Source: Doryteuthis pealeii (Eukaryota; Mollusca; Cephalopoda; Myopsida; Loliginidae). From it: DNA of 64,000 nucleotides. The position numbers and the translations under genes were made by a program. This document shows positions 1 through 11,673 of this stretch, one piece after another. The stretch is taken from assembly GCA_023376005.1 (NCBI GenBank), contig CM042179.1:18493423-18557422 (forward strand), given 5' to 3'. The notes below the pieces were generated by a model that was given only the letters and a program-made list of their open reading frames with translations, did no database searches and was not told the DNA's origin. The stretch's first letter is position 1; each line of letters begins with the position of its first letter.

Positions 1-436
1 TTTCCTAGGTGATATGATCAAACCAATCAGATGATGCCAGAGTGAAAGTATTAAATTAAAACTGTAGTGATTTTCAATAAGTTTACTTATGGTTAAATTT
101 AAATCGTATACTACACTTCATTACAAAATTATAGGCTCTGCCCTATTCATTATATAACACAATGATCTATGAGTTTTAGCTATGCTAGCCATTAAACCAC
201 ATGAGGTATCCAAAACATTTTCTTTGAAATTTGAATTTTTTTAGAAAATCCTAAATGTTTTTTGTCAAGAATAAAATTTATTTTATTAATCATAAAACTT
301 TAAATAATGGATTGTTGCAAATATATGTATTATCATAAAGGTACACGGTGATAACCTACTCAAGTTTCACCATAAGGATCTTCAGGTTTAATCCACTGGA
401 GTAATCAAGATATTTGTAGTGAGAGAGGAGACCTAC

Positions 437-611
437 CTTGTGCAACACGGTTGACAGAGAGAGTGGTGGGCGTGAAGACTTGCCATATTCTCGGAGGAAG
501 CGGGCTAGGCTTTGCCTTAACGTGTGGGACTGACCTAGAGTCAAACCTGCTTCCTTCAGAATGTGAGGAGCTTGTGACGATCAGTGAAATAAGAAATAGC
601 ATAGTGGCCAT
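437..611 (-). CDS. Possible first coding exon of a secreted or membrane protein
   Basis: On the minus strand an ATG at 611 opens 58 codons. They begin with a short start and a hydrophobic stretch (MLFLISLIV) followed by small polar residues, as in a signal peptide. The frame then runs into a strong splice donor (AAG followed by GTAGGT) at 436-431. A TATAAAAAG box lies about 280 bases upstream on the same strand. The remainder (HVKAKPSPLPP and beyond) resembles no family I know. No second exon is identifiable, because it would lie below position 431 and could fall outside the window. The surrounding 5 kb shows no other coding signal and may be lower-quality sequence. This could be a chance open frame; the signal-peptide plus donor combination is the only support. 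Confidence 0.27.
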
Positions 612-887
612 GTAGGTGGTTGCTCCGTGCTGACGAGTGTCACACTGCTGCACGGACATATATGAGTGAGGAGCCCGGATGTAGTGAAATTGAGGTGTAT
701 TTAAAGGACTTATTCTCACAGACCAGGAGAACGACTGCAGTAGTATTTTGTTGTCGAGGCGAGCGGACAAAGAATAATTTTGGATATTGGATTTTGGAGC
801 GTGATACAGTTGGGAGTGTTTAGACTGTCGTTGAACCTTACGTCAGACTTGACTGTGACCCTCTCCACTGATTAGAAGCTATTTCGG

Positions 888-896
888 CTTTTTATA
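888..896 (-). promoter_or_regulatory. Candidate TATA box
   Basis: TATAAAAAG on the minus strand, about 280 bases upstream of the candidate start at 611. Position and match are consistent with a core promoter for the possible exon at 437-611, but a 9-base AT-rich match is weak evidence in an AT-rich genome. Confidence 0.2.
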
Positions 897-1857
897 CAAT
901 GGCACAAATCAACAAGCCGTGATGTAATAAGGCCATTTACTGGTGAAGAGTGATGTGTCCAAATATTTCCATTCTTTTGTTCACATGATGTGTTCGAGCG
1001 CTTAATCGGTCCCCACTCGGAATCAAGAGCTTTCGTGCCCCTTGAATAGTGTTGTACGGGCAGCAGTTCTCATATATCATTGGGACATATATGTGTGAAG
1101 TAATCAGTTTATGATCATAATGAGATTTGACTTAGGAATGCAAACATTCTTGACTTGAACACGAAAAGATCTGACCCCTTTCAAGGAGGGGCTATCCCCG
1201 AGTCTCTGTGGATTCGTTAGCGACTATCGTCGCCACGCTGGACAGTGAGTGTGTTTTCATTTCATGTGTCCAGTCTCGTTCAGAAATGCTTTCGTTACAT
1301 GGACGTCTTATGCCCTCTAAAGTTAGTATGTTCATGGCAAAATAGGGTGCTTGGAGAATGTTTTAAAGCAACTGGCACCCACAACTTCAGAAAAAAAATT
1401 TCTCTCATCTGGTGTATAAGCAAATCAACGAAAGGACAATTGCCCCTACGACATTAAAAAAAATGTTAGCGTGCTATTAACATTAGCTTGGAGTCTTAGA
1501 AATTGCTATGCTTCTTCAAAGACGTCTGCGGTAAGTGATCAGAGATAATTTGCAACTAAAAAGCGAGAATAATGAACACAATTGCTTCATTTGCCCAAAA
1601 GATCGCATCAACAGCAGCTAGAACAACAGGCAGACAACATAGGAGCCCCGTGGACAATAAGCTGAGAGAAGTGATTGAAAAGAGGCGGGACATTTACAGA
1701 TAATATGTGTGTAAACCTTGTTCTAGAGACATAAATACATCAAATTAATGGCGGGAAAAAGAATATTGAAGAAGACTGAAAAGAGCCAAAAGAAAGAAAA
1801 ACAGATCTTTAGGATAAAGATAATAGTAAGCCGGTAGATAAAAGGCGAAGGCGCCAA
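897..1857. other. No recognisable feature
   Basis: I see no coding, RNA or repeat signal here. The stretch is less AT-rich and richer in CpG than the DNAAF6 introns. Confidence 0.5.
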
Positions 1858-2410
1858 CATTTACAGGGTTTTAAAAACTTGATATCATTTGATATGTACA
1901 GGGTGTTTAAAAATTCATATTATATTTGAGGAATGCGATATAGTACTTAGACTATCTAGACTAAAAAAATTTAGTATATAATAATTGGCGAAGTATGTCT
2001 ACAGGGGGTGTTCCAAAATTGATATCATATTGAGGTCGGTATACAATGTGTTTAAAAATGATATCATTTGAAATATTGAAACGGATAGTACAACAATTTT
2101 GGCAATAATGTCGGGAAAAAGACATGGTTGAGTGAGAATAGAGAGAGAGAAGAATAAAGAAGACTTAGAAGAATACGAGAGATTGGCAAGATTGAGTCAA
2201 ATGGATATGAACAGTATCGCAGTGCTCTCGCGCTTAAAAATTGATATAAGGTTGAAGATTGGTTACAGGGGCTTGTGTTTTCATAAGGATTATATCATTT
2301 GGTATCACAGGGTGTTTTAAAAAATGACTTATCGTTGATATGTACAGGTCTTTCAAAAAGTTGATGTCTTGTCACCATGTACAAGGTGTTTTGAAAATAA
2401 TGATATAATT
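1858..2410. repeat. Degenerate repeat field with a TACAGGGTGTTTAAAAATT core
   Basis: A core of about 35 bases recurs: TACAGGGTGTTT, an A-run, then TTGATATCATTTGATATG. Recognisable copies lie near 1863, 1905, 2010, 2042, 2270, 2310, 2345 and 2382. Spacing is irregular and copies differ by substitutions and indels, so this is either an old minisatellite or a tandem repeat read with low accuracy. The short open frame through it (2132-2320) is not a gene. Confidence 0.6.
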
Positions 2411-4639
2411 TCCTATATATTCTCAATAACAAGTCACTCATCATCTCGTCATCATCTCATTCACGCTTGACAGCGCCAACAGCGAAACCCTTGAAATCGT
2501 CGTCATCGCCACCTGTCCCTATCGGTCATCGCTCTTGGCAGGTTTCTGACAGCATCCAGAATTCACTCAGATCTGATTGATGTATTTTTTTCTGGTCGGC
2601 CTACCTGACCTGGTGTACATCAGTTTGTTGAAGGAGCTGTTCCACTGGAGACGTCAACTTACTTAAGTTACGCTCTCTTTGCTTCCTCGCATTTAGTGTC
2701 ATGGTACTATGTATCGTAACGCTTTAGTGTGATGAGGTATGTTTGTCGTAACTTAAATAAGGCATAGGCAAAGGTCAGGCCGTTACCAGGCTGCTTATTG
2801 AGACGGCTGCTTCTTCCAGTAGTACGTTCCATAGCTCAGCCACGCCAGCATCGCTTGCTGTAGTTCGCCCATTACGCTTCATATTTATACCTCACGAAGT
2901 GACTATCATTCATACTGAAAACGTCAAGTGGCTCGATATTCCTAGTACACTACATTATAAAGCCTCGAGCAGCTTGTAAATCATGAACGTACCTGTAGTT
3001 GCTAATTTGAATAGGGTTCGGTTAGAGCATTAGAAGATACAGAGTCATGTGAGAAAGTTATCACGAGCACAATCAATGTGGGCGGATTCAGACAACATTT
3101 CTATGTCCCCTCTAGATAGACGCGCAGTATACAGACGCATAAGGGAATTCTATTTCTCTTAATTGCAGAATGCTCAGACTTTCGAGGAGCGTAGACGTTG
3201 TTGTATTCAGCTCCCATCTCAGTCTCCTCGCCGGCGGACTCAGTGTGGGCTGGTTGCGTGAAATGGAACCTCTATAAACCACATTCTATTAAACACTGCC
3301 GCAAGTCTTGTTAAATGATATTAAAACAAAGAGAATGTTACACCACGACACAGAGTATACTCAACACGCCATAGAAAGAATAGTCAACTTCGAGAGTAGA
3401 TCCTGTGCCAACAGGAAGAACATAGTGAACGACCGAAACCAGGAGACGAGCATGTAGACAAGAACCAGTAAGCAAAATAGCTTTTAAAATAAACTCAAGC
3501 AATCATTGAATTGGTCATCTCATGGATCCATATACTGCTTAAATCCATAAGACTTAGAGGGTTTATATAGGTGTAAGCCTGGTGTTAATATTAACAACAG
3601 CTTGAACAACCTTGTTACCCCAGCTATCGTAGCGGAGGTGGAACACAGGATACCTCCGGTGGACTGAGCAATTTAAAGTGGTTAGTTCAATAGTTTGGTG
3701 GATAGCCCCGATTACGACAGAGGTATTTCCAATTAATCGACAACAAGGTTTCCGAGTCGAGAAGGTCCCGAGGCCTCTAGACCATATGTAAATACTTTAA
3801 AGGCTGGAGGTCGACACCGCCGAAAACGTTGTACAGTACTAACAATGAAGATAAGGATAATATCCAAATAATAAAATACATACTTATATTAATACAGATC
3901 ATCCTTTCTCCGCACCATATAAAATTTCATATCTATTTTCAACTTACTAGGCTCAATGTGTTCCACTCTTATCTCCGAACATAATATACACCAAGTAAAG
4001 GGTATCGCAAACAATATGCACTTACAGCCTGGAAGATTGTCGCGTTTTCATTGATCAAGGAGTTTCTCCATGTGATAATCGATAATCTCCTGTAAGCAGT
4101 TCATATGGGGCCTCTTTTATGCTATTGCTTCCTTTCAAGGCGTAGATTTTATTACCACTTAAAAAGGGGGTTGAGGGGCGCGTTTAGTTTAGTATGTCTC
4201 TCTCTTATGTTCAATATTTGTTCAAGCATCAGACACGCCGCATCAATTTATACTCGTAGCCTATTTAAGATGTGTCTCTCGCATTTCGTTTCGTATAGTG
4301 GTTCATGAGGCTACTAAGCACCAGTGACGAGTGAATACTGTTATCAGCTTGGAAGGTAACGTGTGCAATAATCTCTTTAAAACAAGACACTACACAAAAG
4401 GTGTAGCCTAGATGGTACTTAATAGTAGTATGTGGTAAACGCTATATCCATCACTCAACGCAATAAATAAAGCTCATAAATCTTCACTTCGTTCTGTACT
4501 ATAATAAATAGTATGAAATTAATAATAGGTATATCCAACTCCTCCTGCCCGACGGTCGATATTGATGTGACATCTCAAGGTGCTCAAATTATTCTATAAA
4601 CTGCCGTGCCTAACGAGGTTAGAATATACAACCAGATAT
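2411..4639. other. No recognisable gene or repeat
   Basis: No spliced or unspliced coding region stands out on either strand. I looked for the missing 5' exon of DNAAF6 (an acidic segment preceding the KLGSAKFGPG exon) and did not find it. Confidence 0.45.
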
Positions 4640-4830
4640 TTACCCTTCTCTCCTAAAACTGGTACCTAGCCATGGTTAAAGAGCCCAGTCTGCCCGCTTT
4701 GCCCATAGCTGGAGGGAGAATTGGAAATTCATCTCCTTTCCCAAGGATATTAGCGCCATGTAAAAGCAATACAGCTTCGTCCAGGATTTAACTCGGGTCG
4801 ACGAGTATCATTTCCTTACGAATACCTACT
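4640..4830 (-). repeat. tRNA-derived SINE remnant, minus strand
   Basis: Read on the minus strand it contains a B-box-like GAGTTAAATCC (within 4781-4797) followed by a body matching the SINE at 16684-16965. Shared landmarks are CTAATA-CCTTGGGAA, then CTCCCTCCAGCTATGGG, then a CAGACTG/GAG stretch and a TTTAG-AGAGAA block. It is diverged and has no clear A box. Confidence 0.6.
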
Positions 4831-5920
4831 AAGAACCATTAAGTCACAGGTGCCATCTCACAAAATATAAGACTTCATAAGAGTACAATTATTGACAACA
4901 GCGACTTGAGTGCGTGTGAATGCTAGTTCATAGGAAATAAACTCCTGTAAGGCTTTGAACAATGCTCATATCAGGATGTCCAAAACCTCAAACTCTGGCT
5001 CTAACTCTAGATACATAAATATATATAGCAGTGTCAGTATACTCTTACATATACCCGCTTAGAACTACCAGAGAGGTGTGCAGAGCGTGATCACAAGCTG
5101 TGTATTATAAATATATTACACACCAAAGCATTAAGTGAAGAACATAGAATAGTGAGAAAAGGATTAATACAAACATCGAGTCTCGAAAAACGATATTACT
5201 GAGAACATTTAAAAAACATAAATATGAAGATGTGAAACAGCCTTTCGAAGTGTCACTTGTTTTATGAATCAATACACACATCTTCATCATCGCTATCTTT
5301 CCTTCCTCTGTTTCTCTCTCTCNGTACAAAATAGCAGTGTACATATATGTATGTGTGTTGGTGGCACCAAGAAATATTGTGTACATTTATGTCTCTTCTG
5401 AGGTTAAACTATCTGTTCATTTCCATGTTATGTTGGCTTAGAAAAAAAGAGATTTTGTTTGCCTTTTCCTGTAAATATCTGGATGAAACCCCATGGCAAC
5501 AGATGGTGTTGCTATGTAGCAAACTTTTGTGTAAGTAAGGACAGATAATCCAACAACAAACAAGGGCAGGTTATCTGTATACTACTTTTATTTGAGAAAT
5601 ATTCTATTTACTCTTCGTATGCTCTTACAAACACACATAAACAACAGAAATGATTCTCTTTTCTTATATATCAAGTAAAAACAGGAATTAAATAGTTTAC
5701 ATTATTAGGTAAAGCAACTTTATTAGAGATGAACCAGTGATAGAGCTTAGCTTTGGTATAATTATTTCAGAGATATAACCAATAATTATTTCAGGAGTAT
5801 AACTAGTAATTATTACCTTGTATAAAATTTTAAAGATATATATGTATTTTGAAAATATAAAATTTGTAAAATATTATGATATAAATCAATAACTAAATTC
5901 TAAATGTTTTATTTCCTCAG
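4831..5920. other. Upstream flank of the first visible DNAAF6 exon
   Basis: No gene is recognised. A single undetermined base lies at 5323. From about 5540 the composition shifts to the AT-rich character of the DNAAF6 introns. This is presumably intron, since the first visible exon starts with a spliced codon. Confidence 0.4.
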
Positions 5921-5997
5921 CCAAATTGGGCAGTGCTAAGTTTGGACCTGGTCATGTTGGTGAAACTAAAAAACAAGAAAATATTTCATCCAGAAAG
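5921..5997 (+). CDS. DNAAF6: DNAAF6 (PIH1D3) internal exon, first one visible
   Basis: Acceptor TTTCCTCAG precedes 5921 and donor AAG|GTAAAT follows 5997. After two bases completing a split codon it encodes 25 residues, starting KLGSAKFGPGHVGE. This matches the region of vertebrate DNAAF6 that carries the Gly-rich G-x-M-G-P-G-N-I-G segment, just before the conserved IW-EEI-EG motif encoded by the next exon. DNAAF6 is a cytoplasmic co-chaperone-type factor that helps pre-assemble outer and inner axonemal dynein arms. About 50 N-terminal residues, including the start codon, lie in exons upstream that I could not find. The exon ends in phase 0, which does not fit the next exon (see findings). 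Confidence 0.8.
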
Positions 5998-6137
5998 GTA
6001 AATATGATAATCTTCTGATGCATTATATTTAAAATCTTTAAAGTATCCACACCTTGATTAGGTAATATTTAATATGGCAAAGAATCTCTCCTAAAAAAAT
6101 TATATTGTTGTAATTGTCAAAATTCAAGTTTTCTTAG

Positions 6138-6316
6138 TGTAATGAAAACAGAAGCCAGAATAAACTTAGAAGTAAGCTTTATTCTTCTTTGTTGTTACTT
6201 GTAGATATACATGATATAATAATCCACTTGTTTATATGCCAGAAGAATGTTGTCTATTACGTCTATTCCATTCATAACAAAGGGGTGAGATTAGTATTGA
6301 GTACTTTAATACTACA
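6138..6316 (-). repeat. 3' LTR of the CsRn1-like element
   Basis: Direct-repeat partner of 9057-9237. The block AGAAGCCAGAATAAACTTAG is shared exactly, and most of the remainder is shared as well. Confidence 0.8.
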
Positions 6317-7032
6317 TTCTCCCCTGCTGACCTATCAACCTGGCCTCCTGTGGGTTCTTTGGGGGCATCTTGATGGTTCCCTTTTGGCATGCATATCCAT
6401 GCTAGGCTTCTCAGGATCTGACAATATTTTGGGAATGTTTTGTTTGGCTGGCTTCTAACTAAAAGATTGCCCTGAAATGTTGTTGTTTTTCTTCGACGCT
6501 TGGTGTCTAAAGATTGGGTATCTGTCTCAGATATTGGGTGAAGCTGCTTTTTGTGGTACACATTCCCTTGAAAGTGCATTGACTGTTGCATTCTCCTTAC
6601 CAGGGCGGTAAATGACGTTGAATAAGTAGCAAGAAAGTTCCATTCTCTATCTTGCTATCTTCTCATTTTTTATTTTGCATGTTGTATTCAGGTTAAACAT
6701 AAATGAAACCGACTTTTGGTCAGTGATCAGTTTAAAATGTCGACCGATCAAGTAAAGCCTCCATTTTCATAATGCTTCAACATTTTTATATGCTTCTTTT
6801 TCCATTGCCGAGTATCAACACTTGGAACATGAAAGTGTCCTTGAAAATAAAAACTACAGGACAACCAGATTGTTTTGGTGAGGCAGCTATTGCAAAGTCA
6901 GAGACAACCGTCTTGACTAATAAGAGGGATAGAATGATTCACAACAGAAATGGCAGAATTAGCAAATTTCCATTTTCATGTTTTGAAATGTTTTGATGGC
7001 AGAAAAGGACAAAGGAAAAATAGATATTTGCG

Positions 7033-7641
7033 TCAATGGGTGTATTTATTTTTTAAGAAGATGCAACCCATTGAGAGTAGTGGTTGAACATACAGAGGTC
7101 TCATCATAAGGAGAGATTGATAATTTCCATTGCTTGGGATTTTGGCATCATTTTTGATGATGCATCCTAATAACTTGATGCTTTTCAAGTTGTAAGAACA
7201 TTTTTCACTTTTCAAATTCAGATTATATTTCTTAATGGCAGCCATAAATCATCTTGGTTATGGCTGCATACTGTCACATTGTCCATTTAGGCTACAACAT
7301 CCTTTCAATTTTTCATTGGAGATGATTTCATATATAATCCTCTGGAAGCTAGCCACCCCATTTGTCACCCCAAAAGGGATTTGGCTGAATTGGTATAAGT
7401 GACCACAGACCTCAAATACCGTATATAGGACTTATCCTCTTGGCTTGATAGGTACTTGATGGTAGGCACTTCTGACGTCTCGAGTACTGAAAATGTGGTA
7501 TTTAAAAATGTTAGAAACCATTTCATCGATACAAGTTTATGAATAGGCATGAAATAATGTGTATTTGTTGATTGTTGTGGAGCAGTCAATAGGCATCCTC
7601 TTCTTGTTATTTGTGGTGGTTTTTACAAGACCCTGGGGTCT
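7033..7641 (-). pseudogene. Reverse transcriptase remnant of the CsRn1-like element
   Basis: With frameshifts, the minus strand reads through RT landmarks. These are a TINKYTL-type segment near 7560, SAYHQVPIK near 7440, LYQFSQIPFGVTNG near 7370-7390, SFQRIIYEIIS near 7320, and LNLKSEKCSYN with IKLLGCII near 7150-7220. Several in-frame stops interrupt it, and the YxDD catalytic region is degraded (near 7260). It follows the protease block directly, as in Ty3/Gypsy pol. It cannot encode a working enzyme. Confidence 0.75.
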
Positions 7642-8142
7642 TCATGGAGATTCACTTGGCTCTATAATTCCTTCTTTAAGCAGTTTTGTGACTTCTACTA
7701 TGAAATGTTTGTCCTCTTGTAAATAGTGTCTTGATTTTACTGCTATTGGTTTACAGTCAGGTGTTAAGTTTGCAAAAAGTGATGGATAACACACTTTGAC
7801 AGCTGCTAGTTTGCATACGCTTTGGCCCGGCTTGCAAGCACTAAAAGGGATTTCAACATAAGATTGTTGTTTTAGGAAACTGTGACCCAAAATCACCTTG
7901 CAACAGAGTTTTTTCATCACAGATAATTTGATCCCTTGATAGAAGTTTCCTTTTAGTTTCAGATTAACCATGAAGTATTCAATTGCATGGGAAGATAAAG
8001 ATGAATTTACCATTGATATTTGGTTGGAACCAGGAATGATTTTCCATTTGTTTGCTTTCATGATACTGGCATCAATAACATTTTTGGAACTGCCTGTGTC
8101 AATTAGAGCTGGGATAGTTAATCCATTTATTTTAACCCTCAC
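7642..8142 (-). pseudogene. Aspartic protease and start of RT, CsRn1-like pol
   Basis: A minus-strand open stretch of 166 codons. The retropepsin active site is visible as LIDTGSSKNVI near 8080-8110, and VILGHSFL near 7880 is the C-terminal loop (the Ile-Leu-Gly motif). The RT N-terminus follows as KSRHYLQEDKHF and LLKEGIIEPSESP at the low-coordinate end. A stop after this motif breaks the connection to the RT core. The open part is long for an old insertion, but flanking regions are broken. Confidence 0.78.
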
Positions 8143-8199
8143 TCAATTGTCTTTGAGAAACAGTCAGGGAAAACAGCTGATACTGTAATTGGTGATACA

Positions 8200-8954
8200 G
8201 TAGTAGCTGAACAGTTTTTTGTGAAGAAGCCGATCGGCAAATTTTCAAAAAATGTCCCTGCTTACCATAGTTGTAGCATCTAACATCCCAAGCCAGGCAG
8301 GACAAACAAGAATGTATATGGAGGCAACAAAATTAGCATTTGGGCATTCAAAGGGAGTGTTCAAGAATATCTTAAACAATGGGAGAATTTTGAACTGGAA
8401 GAGGAGAGGCAGAAACTAGGGATTTTGCAGAGAAAGACAGAACAGAAGAATTTTGAAAATGAGGAGAGGCAGAAATAGCAGTCCCTAAATTCTCTGGTTG
8501 TAAATAGAAGACAGATTACTACTGTGCCATGTCCAACGTTAGGGCTTGTTTATAAAATGTTCTAGGTTTTTATTCTCTAATAGTATTTGTTTTATTTGGT
8601 TAGACTGTATTGTGTTAATTAATGCATCTCTGACGAAAATGTCTCTTGCCTTGTTCATAGTTAAGGCTGTAAATTGGCACTCTTGACTTAATGTCTTTAG
8701 AATCTAAAAGTACTGCTCAAGGCTTTCCTCTAGTTGTTGACAGCTGGTAGCAAGTAAGTATCTAGCAAAAATATGGCCTCTAAACAATGAACATGGCCTC
8801 TAAACACATCCATGGCAGTTTTGTAATTCTTACATTCAGACAAATTTCTATAAATTGGAGTGGAAGCATGGTGTAGTAGAAGAGTAAATTTTTCAGTAAC
8901 TATCAAAGTCTTATTTGAAGACAGCTGCAGCGTTGTGAGGAATTCTTCAAACAT
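8200..8954 (-). pseudogene. Gag remnant with zinc knuckle, CsRn1-like element
   Basis: At 8278-8237 (minus) the sequence reads CYNYGKQGHFLKIC, a retroviral-type CCHC knuckle whose second cysteine has become tyrosine. Upstream, 8954-8730 holds an open segment starting MFEEFLTTLQLSS, with a TPIYRNLS and LLDTYLLPA run, consistent with a Gag capsid region of this clade. Frames between the two are broken. Confidence 0.6.
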
Positions 8955-9056
8955 TTTTCTTCAATGTCGCCATTTGTTAGTAGAATCCGAATCAGGCGTA
9001 TCGACGTCTAAACGGTCAGGTTTTAGGTAATGTTCAGGTAACAAAGAAAAATAAAT

Positions 9057-9237
9057 TGTAATGAAAAAGAGAAGCCAGAATAAACTTAGAAATAAGCTTT
9101 GTTCTACTTTGTTGTTACTTGTAAATACACATGGTATAATAATCCACTTGCTTATATGCTAAATGAATGTTGTTTCTTATGTCTATTCCATTCATGACAA
9201 AGGTGTGAGGTTAGTATCAAGTACTTTTGATACTACA
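9057..9237 (-). repeat. 5' LTR of the CsRn1-like element
   Basis: Starts with TGTAGTATC on the minus strand and ends with TTACA. It pairs with 6138-6316. Confidence 0.8.
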
Positions 9238-10149
9238 TTTAGTTACTTAATTTCAAGGTTTTTTAGTTTCTTAGTTTTCCATATTATATATATTGTAGTG
9301 GATGAGGTAAGAAAGTTTAACTTGTTTTATAAAACTGCCCACTTTGCCAAAAAGATAATAGGAAGATCCAAGAGTTACTCCCCTTGTACCATAGTAATAT
9401 TAGTGTATTAAGACTGGCAATGTGTATTGAATAAATCATATTCATGTGTGTTTGTTTTACATCTTCCTTTACAAAGTAGGGAATATTAGATGGTGGTAAT
9501 GGTAAGCAATGTGTGATATAACACTCACCTCAAAAAGAAGGAAAGCAAGAAAAAATATTACAGTACTAGACAAAGAAAAAAAAATTGAAAAAAAAAAGGC
9601 GACTTTAAACATTCCATTGGCAAAATTGGACTGGACAAATGAAAATAAACAAAAAACCTTCAATGAATAGGTCAACTATGTCTTCTTACTTCATTATCAA
9701 CAATATTGAAGAAAGATTAAAACATTTTTACATTTTACATTTTACACAAGGTCAAAAGGTGAAGAGGTAATTAAGAATGCTCACAATCAAAGAAAACAAA
9801 AATTTGGAAAATGTATTTTAAAGTTTAAGAAAAACATATGATACAAAAATCTGGAATTCACTTCAGTTCAACAGAACAAAGAAACAATTTAGGGTTAGGT
9901 TTATCGCAATTGCCTTGGAACCACAAGGTTCTAGGTTTTGATACTAGTCCTCACAAATTCAGCACATGAATAGCACAGCTTGGGTTTGTGTGGTGAGCTA
10001 ATGGTAGGTGTGGTGCACCACAACAGATGCAAAAACAATCTCCCTGGTCTAGTGCTAGAGAAAAGGGAATAGATTTCCTCGCTGTCCTGCTGATAGGCCA
10101 CTCCACAAACTGCATTGAATATTTTCAAAGCAACTTTTGCTGTTCATAA

Positions 10150-10953
10150 CATACCAGAACGTCTATACACAGACAATGCCAGGTATTTTGTGTTTCCACA
10201 ATTTTGCTATGGAATGAGAATTCACACATATTACATTTAGCTTAAGGTACCCACAATCAAATGGATTCATTGAATGAATAGTTCAAACGGTAACCGCCCC
10301 CCCCCCCCCAAAAAAAAGCACCCTCCCCAAAAAACCCCAAAACAAACAAAACAATGGAAAAGGCAAATGGGTCAAAGATAGATTGCCAAAAACCTAAGAG
10401 CAACCCCCACTTAATAGTCACTTGCCCTCAACAGCAGAAATCCTATAGAATAAGAAAATAAGAACAAGGATCCCAACCCTGTTGAATATGGATAACCTAA
10501 AAGACAATCAAATCCAAGAACAGATAAACAAAAGTAAAATACAGCAGTAATATTTCAACAAGAATGCAACAGGAAAGTCCTTCCTGAATTGATCATAGGC
10601 AGCAATGTATCAGTCATTCAGGAAAATGATACAAACAGTGACAGTGATAGATGAATGTATTGAACCATGTAGCTACATTGTCAAAATGCAGAATGATGTT
10701 GCTAAGACACAACAGACATTATCTACAGGAGATATATAGACAGAGAAGGTTCACTTCCAACCTATCAGATCAAGGGATTAATCTAACATCAATATCCCAA
10801 CAGAACATGGAACCCACAAAGCATATTTTCAACACCCCATCTGCTACAATTCAACAAGTCCATCCCATAAAGATACAGACACAGACTAGTCAAATAGAAG
10901 AACAAATGCCAACACAATCAGAATTGCACAATGAGAACAAAAAAGACTCTTGA
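10150..10953 (+). pseudogene. Integrase C-terminal half remnant
   Basis: Landmarks of Ty3/Gypsy integrase can be followed across frames. The TDNARYF catalytic-Asp segment is near 10172, a degraded P-Q-S-N-G-type segment near 10255-10275, and a LRATPT and STAEIL segment near 10397-10440. An IPTLLNMDN block and a FPELIIG-type block follow near 10480-10600, then RHNRHYLQEI near 10701, which resembles the RRNRRHLR tail of this family. Stops and frameshifts throughout. Confidence 0.6.
10295..10330. repeat. Homopolymer C and A runs
   Basis: A run of about 11 C followed by A runs and C-rich sequence, inside the integrase remnant. Confidence 0.8.
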
Positions 10954-11673
10954 AAAGTTCAAGGACTTTATAAAAGTAGATAAAGCAACATTGTCAATAT
11001 AAGCAATGAAAATTATATAAAATATATTCATTTTAACAACATTGTGTGTTTTCATACCCTTTTATCTATACATATACCGTCGGATTCATTTCCTTACTCT
11101 TAACTCATAAAACAATATATAATTGATTGATAAGAGGGATGTAAAGAGATAATAGGAACTCTCCATCAACCAAGAGTTACTTCCCTTGTACCATAGTAGT
11201 AATCTGTATATCAGACTGGCAATGTGTGTCAAATAAACAAGTTATTTTCATTTCGTGTGTTTTGTGTTATATCTTCCTTTACAAAGTAGAAATATTACAG
11301 CCACCTAGCACCTACTCACAGACACTGGAAGTAATTACCTTTCTTGGTCAAAATAGGAGTGTAGGGGCTAGAACTCTCCTGTGTCCAGGAGACAGGAAAT
11401 AGGGAGATTAACATCCCTTGTCAGGTGGTAAGAACTTACTCTTAACTGGTTTTGACCCCTTGTAGAATTGGGCTCTCACCACTCAGTCAACTGTGACTGA
11501 AGAAAACCCCTCAGCGAGGGAGCATAGCCAGCTACACCACCTGAGCACCCTCTCAGCAAGGGAGATAAATAACTGTAAGTACTGCCTTCAAGTACTCATT
11601 ATATTGTTGTGTCTAGTTGTGTTTTACATGTTAATAAACTTGGTTAAAAGTATTTGTGCTTTCCCTTGTTACT

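Larger units (their letters stand above)
6138..9237 (-). mobile_element. CsRn1-like Ty3/Gypsy LTR retrotransposon, degraded
   Basis: The element lies inside a DNAAF6 intron, on the opposite strand. The LTRs are 9057-9237 (5', 181 bp) and 6138-6316 (3', 179 bp). Both run from TGTAGTAT to TTACA on the minus strand and are roughly 85% alike by eye. The flanks are CTTAG (6133-6137) and TTTAG (9238-9242), a 5-bp target duplication with one change. A purine-rich stretch abuts the 3' LTR (about 6317-6330). Inside, on the minus strand, come Gag with a zinc knuckle, an aspartic protease and RT. RNase H and integrase are not recognisable, and the interior is shorter than a full-length pol needs. Family assignment rests on the protease-RT linker resembling CsRn1-type elements. 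Confidence 0.8.
9349..11299 (+). mobile_element. Internally deleted Ty3/Gypsy element with LTR pair
   Basis: Direct repeats at about 9349-9489 and 11143-11299 share blocks such as CCAAGAGTTACT, CCCTTGTACCATAGTA, AGACTGGCAATGTGT and ATCTTCCTTTACAAAGTAG. Each contains AATAAA before a GT-rich stretch, as in the R region of an LTR. Between them lies a plus-strand integrase remnant (10160-10780) and no detectable Gag, protease or RT, so most of the interior is gone. LTR ends and target duplication are not certain. Confidence 0.6.

Noticed and set aside
9931..10128. 65-codon minus-strand frame
   Set aside because: It lies within the deleted Gypsy element and matches nothing recognisable.
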